From Elstera cyanobacteriorum (GTDB lineage: Bacteria > Pseudomonadota > Alphaproteobacteria > Elsterales > Elsteraceae), in NCBI RefSeq assembly GCF_002251735.1, contig NZ_NOXS01000014.1, forward strand, positions 1-44,894: DNA of 44,894 nt, in the 5' to 3' direction. Below the pieces are notes generated by a model. That model worked only from the letters and a program-made list of their open reading frames with translations, was not told the origin of the DNA and searched no databases. The position numbers were made by a program, and so were the translations under genes. Shown here in pieces: positions 23,430 through 30,997 of this stretch; positions within the stretch are counted from its first letter, which is position 1; the number at the start of each line of letters is the position of its first letter.

Positions 23430-24622
23430 TGTCTTTCGCCCTCGAAGCCCTAACCCTGACCGCAGCGGGCTTAACTGCCTATCACCATGCGGGATATGCA
23501 CGCTTGCTCCGGGTTCTCACCCGGCAAAAAACCCATCACTTGCCGCCAACACCCGCAGAGTTCCCGAAAATCTCTCTTGTTATTCCGGCTTACTGCGAAG
23601 AAGCGCATATTGCGGCAAAAATCGCAAATTGCGATGCGCTTCTCTATCCGGCGGATAAGCTGGAAATCGTCATTCTCGACGATGGATCGCCCGACCGAAC
23701 CGCCGTGCATGCCGCCGCCGCGATCGAGCAGGCCGCGATGGCCCGATCCTGTTTTCGGCTCATCCGCTTTCCTGAAAATCGCGGAAAAGTTGCCGCGCTC
23801 AACAGCGCTATGCCGCTCTTAACGGGCGAGATCGTCATGTTCAGCGATACCTCGGCGCTTCTATCGATCGACGCGCTGTACCGTCTTGCCGCGTGGTTTA
23901 ACGATCCCAGCGTTTCCCTGGTTAGCAGCAGCTATCAGCTCTTAGAAAACCCCGGCGCGGGGGAGGGTCGCTGGTGGCGCGGGCAGACCGAAACACTCTA
24001 CCGGGAATCGCTTCTCGCCGCGCCAATTGGGGCGCATGGGGCGGGGTTTGCCGTGCGCCGACAAAGCCTCGCGACGTTACCCGCCGACACGGTAAATGAC
24101 GATTTTATACTAGCGATGACGGCCATCCTAAAGGGCGGGCGCGGTGTTTATGATCCCGAGATAACCAGTTTGGAACTGGAAGCAACGGCGATTGCGCAGG
24201 ACTTTCGCCGCCGAATCCGCATCGGGACCGGCAACGCGCAGCAGCTTGTGCGATTGCGCGGGCTTTTGAACCCGCGCCGTCCGGTGCTGGCCTTTCTATT
24301 CTTATCGGGCAAGGCGTCCCGACCGCTGATGCCGTTGATTATGCTGACCGCGCTTCTCGGTGCGGCCGTCTTGGCAAGCGAGGGCAGCCTGTTCTTCGCT
24401 CTGCTCGCCGTGGCCCAAACGGCGGGCTATGCGCTCGGCCTCGCCGCGCCTGCCCTTGCCAAACTCCCAGATGGGGGCGGGCGGTTGGGCCAGGGCGCCA
24501 ACGCGATCCATTATCTGATCAAGGGCCATGTGGCTGGCCTAATTGGTGCAATGCGCTTTCTGCTGGGGCGGCATCGACGCCCGTGGCGGCGCGTTTCCCT
24601 CCCCTCCCCCTCTTCCAAATAG
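23429..24622 (+). CDS. Membrane glycosyltransferase family 2
   Basis: A 397-residue GT-A enzyme with an N-terminal hydrophobic stretch and C-terminal membrane helices (about 285-375). Motifs: ISLVIPAYCEEAHI, VILDDGSPD, FSDTSALLS (metal-binding site region), GAHGAGFAVRR, NDDFILA (catalytic acid region) and RRIRIGTGNAQQL, in the place of the Q-x-x-R-W motif of processive enzymes. It is like the second polysaccharide glycosyltransferase SypQ. ATG overlaps the upstream stop. Confidence 0.88.
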   Translation: MSFALEALTLTAAGLTAYHHAGYARLLRVLTRQKTHHLPPTPAEFPKISLVIPAYCEEAHIAAKIANCDALLYPADKLEIVILDDGSPDRTAVHAAAAIEQAAMARSCFRLIRFPENRGKVAALNSAMPLLTGEIVMFSDTSALLSIDALYRLAAWFNDPSVSLVSSSYQLLENPGAGEGRWWRGQTETLYRESLLAAPIGAHGAGFAVRRQSLATLPADTVNDDFILAMTAILKGGRGVYDPEITSLELEATAIAQDFRRRIRIGTGNAQQLVRLRGLLNPRRPVLAFLFLSGKASRPLMPLIMLTALLGAAVLASEGSLFFALLAVAQTAGYALGLAAPALAKLPDGGGRLGQGANAIHYLIKGHVAGLIGAMRFLLGRHRRPWRRVSLPSPSSK

Positions 24623-24629
24623 GTGCCCT

Positions 24630-25328
24630 ATGTCTGACGATGCGCTCTTGAACTCCTTAGCCGCTGACTGGGAAGCGGAAACCCGGCCCGAAGCCTCTAG
24701 CCCGCTCCCGTGGTCGGTCCGTATTGGCAAACGCGGCTTTGATGTGGCCGCGGCTGGATTGGGCTTGCTCGTGTGCGCCCCAATCATGGCCGTCGTCGCC
24801 CTCGCGGTGAAACTCGATAGCCCCGGCCCAGTTTTTTACCGGCAGTTGCGGGTGGGCGAGACGACGGCGAAGCAGACGCGGTTGTTTCATATGATTAAGT
24901 TCCGCAGCATGGGGGTGAATGCCGAGGCCAAAACGGGCGCCGTCTGGGCCCAAAAGAACGATCCCCGGGTCACGCGCGTTGGCCGCTTCTTGCGCAAGAC
25001 CCGGCTCGACGAACTGCCGCAGTTCATCAATGTGCTGCGCGGCGAAATGTCGATCATTGGGCCCCGGCCGGAACGTCCCGGCATCGTCCCGCGCCTTGAA
25101 AACAGCATCCCTTTCTATGCGGAGCGGGTTTACGGCGTTCGTCCTGGCATCACCGGCCTTGCACAAGTATCTATGGACTATGATGAAACCGTCGAAGATA
25201 CGCGCTGCAAGGTCGGGTACGACCATGCCTATGCGCTGGCCCTTACAAAATTTAGCAGTTGGCTTGCAACCGATGCGAGCATTGCCATCCGCACCGTTTT
25301 TGTGATGCTGGGCGCGCGCGGGCGTTAG
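24630..25328 (+). CDS. Undecaprenyl-phosphate sugar-1-phosphate transferase (bacterial sugar transferase family)
   Basis: A 232-residue initiating enzyme of the monotopic WcaJ/ExoY/SypR type. One membrane re-entrant helix lies at about 38-65 (RGFDVAAAGLGLLVCAPIMA). The catalytic core contains SPGPVFYRQLRVG, FHMIKFRSM, DPRVTRVGRFLRKTRLDELP (conserved DE pair), then QFINVLRGEMSIIGPRPERP and YGVRPGITGLAQV. It attaches the first sugar-phosphate to the lipid carrier and so starts each repeat unit. The start follows AGGTGCCCT, 7 nt after the upstream stop. It is short because it lacks the N-terminal multi-helix domain of the WbaP type. Confidence 0.92.
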   Translation: MSDDALLNSLAADWEAETRPEASSPLPWSVRIGKRGFDVAAAGLGLLVCAPIMAVVALAVKLDSPGPVFYRQLRVGETTAKQTRLFHMIKFRSMGVNAEAKTGAVWAQKNDPRVTRVGRFLRKTRLDELPQFINVLRGEMSIIGPRPERPGIVPRLENSIPFYAERVYGVRPGITGLAQVSMDYDETVEDTRCKVGYDHAYALALTKFSSWLATDASIAIRTVFVMLGARGR

Positions 25329-25395
25329 GGGCTGCTTTACTCTCGCGGGGATATACTGGCACAAAGGTTCGACGCGCAACCGAGGCCAGTCCCGC

Positions 25396-26820
25396 ATGAG
25401 CAAAGCCGATGCTACCGATTTACTGCTTGTTGAAGACGTTCCGTCTCTGGCGAATGTTTACCGGGAATTTCTAAAAAAAGCGGGGTTTGACGTTACCCAT
25501 GTCAGCCTGGGGAGCGACGCGCTTAACCATATCCGTACCCATCTGCCAAAGCTGGTGATCCTTGATCTGCAGCTTCCGGATATGGCGGGGCTTGATATTC
25601 TGCGCACGCTGCAAAGCGAGGATCTGCCGACCGCCGCCGTCGTCATTACGGCGCATGGGTCAATCAATACTGCGGTAGAAGCGATGCAGGCCGGGGCGGC
25701 CGATTTCATCGTCAAACCATTCGCCGCCGAGCGGCTGATTGTTACTGTCCGCAATGCGCTAGAGCGGCAACGGCTGCGAACGCTGGTCAATCGTTTTCAG
25801 GACGATATGGGGCGCAGCCGGTTTCATGGCTTCATCGGCTCGTCCCCGCTCATGCAACCGATCTACCGGATTATCGAAAATGCCGCGTCCAGCAAGGCGA
25901 CGGTTTTCATCACGGGGGAGTCGGGCACCGGTAAGGAAGTGTGCGCCGAAGCGATCCATCGCGCCAGCCCGCGCCGCGCCAAGCCGTTTGTGGCAATCAA
26001 TTGCGGGGCGATTCCGAGAGATCTGATCGAATCAGAGATTTTTGGCCATGTGAAAGGGGCGTTTACTGGCGCAACCGCTGACCGCGACGGGGCGGCCAGC
26101 CGGGCCGATGGCGGAACCCTGTTCTTAGATGAACTGTGCGAGATGGATCTGAACCTTCAGACCAAGCTGCTGCGCTTTTTGCAAACCGGTAGCTTTACCC
26201 GCGTCGGCGGTAGCAAGGTGGAGAAGGTCGATATTCGCATCGTCTGCGCGACCAATCGCAACCCACAGGTCGAGGTGGAGGAAGGACGCTTCCGGGAGGA
26301 TCTCTATTATCGCCTGCACGTCATCCCCATTCATCTTCCCCCCTTGCGGGACCGCGACGACGATGTGATCGAAATTGCCCGCGCGCTTCTGCAGCAATAT
26401 GCAAAGGAAGAGGGCCGCGCGTTTGATGGGTTTTCACCGGATGTGGAGGCGATCATCAAAGCCTACCCCTGGCCCGGCAATGTCCGGCAGTTGCAGAATG
26501 TGATCCGCAATGTCGTTGTGTTGAATGAGGGGGCGCAGGTGATGCCCGACATGCTCCCCCCGCCCCTGACGCCGGGGCTAAGCGCCCTGCGTCCTGCCAT
26601 TCGCCCCTCTACACCGATACCAACGGTAACCATGGTAGGGGATAGCACCTCGCCCGCCTCGCTTGGCCCGCTTTGGCGCATTGAAAAGGACGCAATCGAG
26701 CGTGCGATTTCGGCATGCGATGGGAATATCCCTCGCGCCGCTGCCTTGCTTGAGGTTGCCCCCTCCACAATTTACCGCAAAAAACAAGCTTGGGATGAAA
26801 TGGTGGCGCGGGGAAATTAA
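25396..26820 (+). CDS. Sigma-54-dependent response regulator, LuxO/SypG type
   Basis: A 474-residue NtrC-family activator. The receiver is at 8-122 (phosphoacceptor D57 in VILDLQLPD, K107). The AAA+ domain (145-380) has Walker A GESGTGKE (174-181), GAFTGA (221-226), Walker B GGTLFLDE (239-246) and WPGNVRQLQN. A Fis-type helix-turn-helix (about 432-470) reads ISACDGNIPRAAALLEVAPS followed by TIYRKKQ. Receiver and GAFTGA loop are intact, so it should contact sigma-54 and need phosphorylation. It is the last gene of the sugar-transferase unit (67 nt gap). The HTH is of the LuxO/SypG kind, matching the TTGCA-N3-TGCAA boxes found beside the locus promoters, so it is the likely master activator. 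Confidence 0.92.
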   Translation: MSKADATDLLLVEDVPSLANVYREFLKKAGFDVTHVSLGSDALNHIRTHLPKLVILDLQLPDMAGLDILRTLQSEDLPTAAVVITAHGSINTAVEAMQAGAADFIVKPFAAERLIVTVRNALERQRLRTLVNRFQDDMGRSRFHGFIGSSPLMQPIYRIIENAASSKATVFITGESGTGKEVCAEAIHRASPRRAKPFVAINCGAIPRDLIESEIFGHVKGAFTGATADRDGAASRADGGTLFLDELCEMDLNLQTKLLRFLQTGSFTRVGGSKVEKVDIRIVCATNRNPQVEVEEGRFREDLYYRLHVIPIHLPPLRDRDDDVIEIARALLQQYAKEEGRAFDGFSPDVEAIIKAYPWPGNVRQLQNVIRNVVVLNEGAQVMPDMLPPPLTPGLSALRPAIRPSTPIPTVTMVGDSTSPASLGPLWRIEKDAIERAISACDGNIPRAAALLEVAPSTIYRKKQAWDEMVARGN

Positions 26821-26831
26821 GCCGCGCCACC
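26802..26831. terminator. Hairpin between convergent genes (terminator-like)
   Basis: GGTGGCGCGG (26802-26811) and CCGCGCCACC (26822-26831) form a perfect 10-bp stem over a 10-nt loop that includes the regulator stop codon; GGCTTTATT follows with only a weak T-run. It probably ends the regulator transcript and separates it from the convergent PilZ gene. Confidence 0.5.
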
Positions 26832-26838
26832 AACGGCT

Positions 26839-27192
26839 TTATTGCGGACGCAAGACATACCCCTGCAAAAGCTCGAACGCGGCGTCGCTTAGCTGATGAA
26901 AGCGAAAGCGGGCCGGCGTGTCGGCGCCGCCGGTGCTCACCAGTTGGACCGTAAAGCGGCCTGCCGGGCTACCCGTGTCGTTGAGTATGATTCCGTCGAT
27001 GTGATCGCCCACCGTAAACGGCGCCCGAAAGCCCGCCACCCGGAAACCGCCCAATCCCCAATCTTCCGTATCATAGAGCCGCCCGCCGATATCGAGGCGC
27101 AGCACCGGATCACGGTAACGCTTGTCGTGACGATTATAGGGGGTATTGGCCGTGCCGGCATATCGCCGGGTCGCGCGCTGAGAGAATGCCAT
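26839..27192 (-). CDS. PilZ-domain protein (c-di-GMP receptor type)
   Basis: A 117-residue single-domain protein. The N-terminal basic segment contains YNRHDKRYRDPV, in the place of the R-x-x-x-R motif. The second motif, usually (D/N)-x-S-x-x-G, reads DWGLGGFRV, with Gly where Ser is normal; this is closest to the Alg44-like wording DWSLGGF. c-di-GMP binding is likely but should be weaker or altered. AGGAAAGGA precedes the start. The gene is alone on the minus strand between the regulator and the GGDEF gene, behind a sigma-54-like promoter. It may act on the polysaccharide machinery. Confidence 0.75.
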   Translation of the reverse strand: MAFSQRATRRYAGTANTPYNRHDKRYRDPVLRLDIGGRLYDTEDWGLGGFRVAGFRAPFTVGDHIDGIILNDTGSPAGRFTVQLVSTGGADTPARFRFHQLSDAAFELLQGYVLRPQ

Positions 27193-27235
27193 GAGACGGT
27201 CCTTTCCTAAAAAAGTAGGTAGATGAGCCTCGGTA

Positions 27236-27253
27236 TCTCAAAGCTCGTGCCAA
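27236..27253 (-). promoter_or_regulatory. Sigma-54-like promoter for the PilZ gene
   Basis: The minus strand reads TTGGCACGAGCTTTGAGA: the -24 part TGGCACG is perfect, and the -12 part is TTGA instead of TTGC at the correct 10-nt spacing. Predicted start is near 27226, 33 nt before the gene. Confidence 0.55.
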
Positions 27254-27303
27254 CAGAAAGGCCCTGGTTTCGCGTACTGAGCCGCCCATTATCGCAAGCT
27301 GAT

Positions 27304-27316
27304 TTGCAATTCGCAT
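27304..27316. promoter_or_regulatory. LuxO-type enhancer box between PilZ and GGDEF genes
   Basis: TTGCAATTCGCAT matches TTGCA-N3-TGCAA in eight of ten fixed positions, with a degenerate neighbour TCGCAAGCTGATT at 27292-27304. Its centre is 59 nt from the minus-strand -24 and 69 nt from the plus-strand -24, so it can serve both. Confidence 0.5.
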
Positions 27317-27377
27317 CGTGAAACACGAATAACGCCGGAAGTAAGCGGAAAATAAGGCCAGAAATGGCCGTCAGAAC

Positions 27378-27393
27378 TGGCACAAGTTTTGGT
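27378..27393 (+). promoter_or_regulatory. Sigma-54-like promoter for the GGDEF response regulator
   Basis: TGGCACAAGTTTTGGT: the -24 part is nearly perfect (TGGCACa); the -12 part is TTGG instead of TTGC with correct spacing. It lies downstream of an in-frame ATG at 27364 and so supports the start at 27433. Confidence 0.45.
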
Positions 27394-27432
27394 GATACGC
27401 GGGGCAGACGATTGGATTTGAAGGGCCGTATC

Positions 27433-28689
27433 ATGCCAGCACTCCATTTTGCCCGCGCTCCCTGGTTAACCAGCCTCAATCGGCCGCAGGTGGTCGTGCC
27501 CGATCACGATGCGCCGTTGCGTCAGGTTCTATCGGAAATGGGCTATCAATGCGCGCCGAGTGGGGCCGCGCCGGAAGACGCCTCGGCCTGTCTCGCCGAG
27601 TTCCGGGATTTGTCCACGCAAGCCCATACCTCTCCGAAACCGCCCCTCCCGCGCCCGGTTCTCTATACGGCATCGGAAGAGACGGTCACCGCCCGTCTGG
27701 CCGCCCTTCGATCGGGCGGGCAGGGGCTATTGACGCGGCCCTATCACTCCGACGACATCGACCGCCTGCTAAAACAATGTGCCCGGCGGTCTGGCGCGAC
27801 CAGGACCGCTCGCCGCCTTGTGATGGTGGAAGACGATCGGTCGATGGCCCGTTTGGTTGCAAGCTATCTGCTGCCCCATGGGTATGAAGTTCATCACGTT
27901 CAAAATCCGACCCAAGTGCTGGAAGCCTTAGCGAGCCTGCGCCCGGCGCTACTGTTGCTCGATCTCAATCTCCCCGATGTTTCCGGCGCTGAAATCGCGA
28001 CGATCATCCGGCAGTTTCCCGCCTTCATGACCTTGCCAATTCTGTTTCTGTCGGGCGAAACATCGCACGCGGCCCAGATTGCGGCCCTGCGCTGCGGGGC
28101 CGATGGTTTTGTGACCAAGCCCGTCCGGGCCGAAGATCTGCTCGGGCGGGTCGATGCGGCGCTTACGCGCCTTGAGGAACTCGATCAGCTCGCGCATTCC
28201 GATCTTCTGACGGATCTGCCCAACCGGCGCGCCTTTATGCTGGAGTTTGACCATGCGCAAGCCAGCGTCAATCGAACCGGGCGGCCCCATTCTTTGGCGG
28301 TTATCGATATCGACCGGTTTAAATCGATCAACGATACCTATGGCCATCTGGCCGGAGATCGCGTGTTACGGCGCGTCGCAGGCTATCTGCGCACCTCCCT
28401 GCGGCGGGAAGATTACCTAGCGCGCATCGGGGGAGAGGAATTCGCCATCATTCTTCCCGGCGCGGATGTGCATGAGGCAAAACAGGTGCTGGATAGTGTT
28501 CGGGAAGCCTGCGCCCCGGCCTGCGAAGATGTGATTCCCCAGCCCATTTCCTTTAGTGGCGGTCTGGTCTCGTTAACCGCCCGACGCGGGGAAACCGCCG
28601 AAACCCATATCAAGCGGGCGGACGACTGCCTTTATCGGGCCAAGAACACCGGCAGGAACCGCATTCTGATCGAGGAGGATCCCGACTAA
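27433..28689 (+). CDS. PleD-like response regulator with GGDEF (diguanylate cyclase) domain
   Basis: A 418-residue protein. A first, degenerate receiver-like domain (about 18-115) has no clear phosphoacceptor. A second receiver (128-245) has D177 in LLLLDLNLPDVSG and K229. The GGDEF domain (about 252-415) has the active-site motif GGEEF (333-337) and a product-inhibition site RRED (324-327) five residues before it. It should make c-di-GMP upon phosphorylation and be feedback-inhibited. Start placed at the ATG after GAAGGG because the in-frame ATG at 27364 precedes the promoter-like element; the longer form would add 23 residues. It probably feeds the neighbouring PilZ protein. Confidence 0.88.
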   Translation: MPALHFARAPWLTSLNRPQVVVPDHDAPLRQVLSEMGYQCAPSGAAPEDASACLAEFRDLSTQAHTSPKPPLPRPVLYTASEETVTARLAALRSGGQGLLTRPYHSDDIDRLLKQCARRSGATRTARRLVMVEDDRSMARLVASYLLPHGYEVHHVQNPTQVLEALASLRPALLLLDLNLPDVSGAEIATIIRQFPAFMTLPILFLSGETSHAAQIAALRCGADGFVTKPVRAEDLLGRVDAALTRLEELDQLAHSDLLTDLPNRRAFMLEFDHAQASVNRTGRPHSLAVIDIDRFKSINDTYGHLAGDRVLRRVAGYLRTSLRREDYLARIGGEEFAIILPGADVHEAKQVLDSVREACAPACEDVIPQPISFSGGLVSLTARRGETAETHIKRADDCLYRAKNTGRNRILIEEDPD

Positions 28690-28720
28690 CCCCCTCGGTC
28701 TTATCCCCAAGAGAAAAAGA

Positions 28721-28760
28721 AACCGCCGCAGAGATCGCTCTCTGCGGCGGTTCTGTTTTT
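28721..28760. terminator. Strong bidirectional terminator
   Basis: AACCGCCGCAGAGA (28721-28734) and TCTCTGCGGCGGTT (28739-28752) form a perfect 14-bp stem with loop TCGC. CTGTTTTT follows on the plus strand and TCTTTTTCTC on the minus strand, serving the convergent GGDEF and epimerase genes. Confidence 0.9.
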
Positions 28761-28769
28761 CTGATGTTG

Positions 28770-29708
28770 CTAGGCGGCGTCCGCCTTTTCCGCCGCGAGC
28801 ACGGCCTGGAACGTATGGGTTAAGCCAATGGCAAGCGGGGTGTCTGCGCGGACGGCCAGCCGGTCCGTCGCCCGGCGCGGACTGCCGATGGAGGCGCGGA
28901 TGTCGCCGGGCCGTTCGGGGGCAAAGCGAATATCGACCGCGCTGCCCGCGATGTCGCGCAGTAGCGTAGCGACGGAGCGGATAGAGGTGGCTTGCCCCGT
29001 GCAAACATTCAGCACCGGGGCTTCCACACTGGCTTGCCCCATCCCAGCGATCAGATGCTGCACGACGTCTCCGACATAAATGAAATCGCGGGTTTGATAG
29101 CCGTCACCATGCAGCACAATCGGCTCCCCGCGCCGGATGCGGTCGATAAACACCGAAATCACCCCCGAATAGGGCGACGACGGGTCTTGGCCCGGCCCAT
29201 AAACATTGAAAAAGCGGAAACCCATCGACGGCACACTATGAACAAGGCCTGCGACCCGCGCATGCAACTCGCACCCCAACTTATCGGCGCCATAGGCGGT
29301 GCGGGGGGCCGGTAGGGCCGTTTCGGCAATCGGCAGAACCTCCTGATTGCCGTAGATGGCAGCAGAGGAGGCGTAGACCACCGGAACCCGGTTTTTCCGG
29401 GCGGCGTCGAAAACGGTAATCGCCCCGGTCAGGTTCACCCGATGGGTTCCCGCCCAATCTTCGACTGACCGTTGAACGGACGCGATGGCCGCCAAGTGAA
29501 AGCACCCATCGACGCCCGCCATTGCTTCGGATACGGCCTGCGCGTCGGCGGTATCGGCCACGATCAGGCGCACCCCCCTGGGCAGAACCTCTACCCGGCC
29601 CGAGGAGAGATCGTCGAGAACCGTCACCCGATGCCCTTGTCCAACCAACCGACCGACGAGATGGGAACCAATGAAGCCTGCGCCCCCGGTAACAAGATAA
29701 TGCGCCAT
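28770..29708 (-). CDS. NAD-dependent sugar-nucleotide epimerase/dehydratase (extended SDR)
   Basis: A 312-residue enzyme of the UDP-glucose 4-epimerase type. The NAD-binding motif is GGAGFIGSHL (8-17) and the adenine-side acid DDLSSG is near 31-36. Catalytic residues are the Ser in YASSAAIYG and the Y-x-x-x-K in YGADK. Family blocks RFFNVYGPGQDP and DGYQTRDFIYVGDV are present. It supplies a nucleotide sugar for the polysaccharide. It is divergent from the glycosyltransferase at 29936, and both carry sigma-54-type promoters around shared boxes. Confidence 0.88.
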   Translation of the reverse strand: MAHYLVTGGAGFIGSHLVGRLVGQGHRVTVLDDLSSGRVEVLPRGVRLIVADTADAQAVSEAMAGVDGCFHLAAIASVQRSVEDWAGTHRVNLTGAITVFDAARKNRVPVVYASSAAIYGNQEVLPIAETALPAPRTAYGADKLGCELHARVAGLVHSVPSMGFRFFNVYGPGQDPSSPYSGVISVFIDRIRRGEPIVLHGDGYQTRDFIYVGDVVQHLIAGMGQASVEAPVLNVCTGQATSIRSVATLLRDIAGSAVDIRFAPERPGDIRASIGSPRRATDRLAVRADTPLAIGLTHTFQAVLAAEKADAA

Positions 29709-29743
29709 GATAGCATCCCCTTAAACTGTGGTGCCACCGTCAA

Positions 29744-29759
29744 CGCAAATTACCCGCCC
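29744..29759 (-). promoter_or_regulatory. Sigma-54-like promoter for the epimerase gene
   Basis: The minus strand reads GGGCGGGTAATTTGCG: GG and GC at exact 10-nt spacing, GGC and TTGC kept, with A-C of the -24 part replaced by G-G. Predicted start near 29732, about 24 nt before the start codon. Confidence 0.5.
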
Positions 29760-29802
29760 GAATTTATATAAATAAAATCAATGAGATGGGATTCTATGAC
29801 CG

Positions 29803-29833
29803 GTGCAAGCTGCAACTGAAATGCAAAATGCGA
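29803..29833. promoter_or_regulatory. Two LuxO-type enhancer boxes between epimerase and glycosyltransferase
   Basis: GTGCAAGCTGCAA (29803-29815) has nine of ten fixed bases of TTGCA-N3-TGCAA; ATGCAAAATGCGA (29821-29833) has eight. The first is centred 78 nt from the plus-strand -24 and 52 nt from the minus-strand -24, again between two divergent units. Confidence 0.65.
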
Positions 29834-29885
29834 TGCAGGGCGTTCAGTATCGGCAAGCGCAGGCAAATATTGACGCGGAAAAACT

Positions 29886-29901
29886 TGGCATAAGGCTTGC
29901 T
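29886..29901 (+). promoter_or_regulatory. Sigma-54 promoter for the glycosyltransferase at 29936
   Basis: TGGCATAAGGCTTGCT: TGGCA and TTGC are kept at correct spacing, with CG of the -24 part as TA. Predicted start near 29912, 24 nt before the ATG. Confidence 0.7.
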
Positions 29902-29935
29902 GTTTCCAATCAAAAGCTCAGTAAAGGGGCCGACA

Positions 29936-30943
29936 ATGGGTCAGGAAATTTGGCTGCTCCTCGATAGCCGCGCGATGGGCGGCATCGAGCGCCATGTGGA
30001 AGTGCTGGCGACGGGTTTGGCCGCGCAGCAAGGCCCCCAGGCGCGCGTGATTTTTCTGCGTGATTTTGGACCGCATCCGCTGAAGCAGCGGTTGGACGCG
30101 GCGGGTTGCCCTTGGGAAGCTCTGCCAGACTCCCCTATGGCTTTGTTGACCGCGTTACGGCGGCGGCACCCCAGCGTGCTGCATACCCATGGGTATCGCG
30201 CGGGGATTCAGGGGCGGCTATCGGCCCGATTGGCGGGAATTCCGGTCGTATCGACCTTTCATGCGGGCGATCCTGGCGTGGGGCGGGTGCGGGTCTATCA
30301 AGCGCTGGATCGGCTCACCAGCCGCCTCGCGCCCCGGATCGCCGTTAGCCCGGCCATTGCTGCGCAGCTTCCGCAGCCCGTTGCGGTTCATCCCAACTTT
30401 GTCCCCGTCGCCGCCGAGATGCCCGCGCACCCTGCCCGGCCCCGGCCCCGGATTGGTTTTGTGGGGCGGCTTGCGTGGGAAAAAGGGCCGGACCGGTTCC
30501 GCACACTGGCCACCCAATTTCCCCAAGCGGATTTTTCCCTGTTCGGCGATGGCCCGCTTGCGGCCGAAGTGGCCCGCGACGCCCCATCCAATCTAACCCT
30601 GCACGGGTTTGCCACCGATATGGCGGCGGTCTGGCCGCAGCTTGATCTTCTGTGTATGCCGTCCCGGCATGAAGGCTTGCCGATGGCGGCCTTGGAAGCA
30701 ATGGCCGCCGGTATTCCTGTGCTGGCTTTTGGCCTCGGCGGACTACCGGACTTGCTGGGGGAAGGGGCGGGACTGGTCGCCCCCCCCGACGATGAACCCG
30801 CCTTGGCCGCCCAGTTAGCCGCCTGGTTAGACGCGACCGAGGCGGCGCGGCAGGGGCTTGCCAGGGCCGCCCACGCGCGGGTTCATGCCCACTATGGGGT
30901 CGCGGCGGGCCTCGCCCGCTTACGTCCCTTCTATCAGCGCTAG
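29936..30943 (+). CDS. Glycosyltransferase family 4
   Basis: A 335-residue GT-B enzyme. The acceptor half has GGIERHVEVLATGLA and VLHTHGYRAGIQGRLSARLA. The donor half has RIGFVGRLAWEKGPDRF, LFGDGPLAAEVAR and the E-x7-E element SRHEGLPMAALEAMAAGIPVLA, plus LLGEGAGLVAPPDD. The start is set by AAAGGGG (29923-29929 region) and by the promoter; an in-frame start at 29897 lies inside the -12 element. It is a single-gene unit. By place in the locus it is like SypH. Confidence 0.88.
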   Translation: MGQEIWLLLDSRAMGGIERHVEVLATGLAAQQGPQARVIFLRDFGPHPLKQRLDAAGCPWEALPDSPMALLTALRRRHPSVLHTHGYRAGIQGRLSARLAGIPVVSTFHAGDPGVGRVRVYQALDRLTSRLAPRIAVSPAIAAQLPQPVAVHPNFVPVAAEMPAHPARPRPRIGFVGRLAWEKGPDRFRTLATQFPQADFSLFGDGPLAAEVARDAPSNLTLHGFATDMAAVWPQLDLLCMPSRHEGLPMAALEAMAAGIPVLAFGLGGLPDLLGEGAGLVAPPDDEPALAAQLAAWLDATEAARQGLARAAHARVHAHYGVAAGLARLRPFYQR

Positions 30944-30997
30944 CGCAATTCCCGATCAGGTGGAACACGCGCGACGACGCATTTGCGCGAAAACACT

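Noticed and set aside
25357-25371. Sigma-54-like element just before the regulator gene (TGGCACAAAGGTTCG)
   Set aside because: The -24 part is good but -12 reads TTCG; there is no enhancer box nearby and the gene can be read from the operon promoter at 22262.
26896-27210. Open frame on the plus strand (104 codons)
   Set aside because: Antisense to the PilZ gene, whose motifs and ribosome site support the minus strand.
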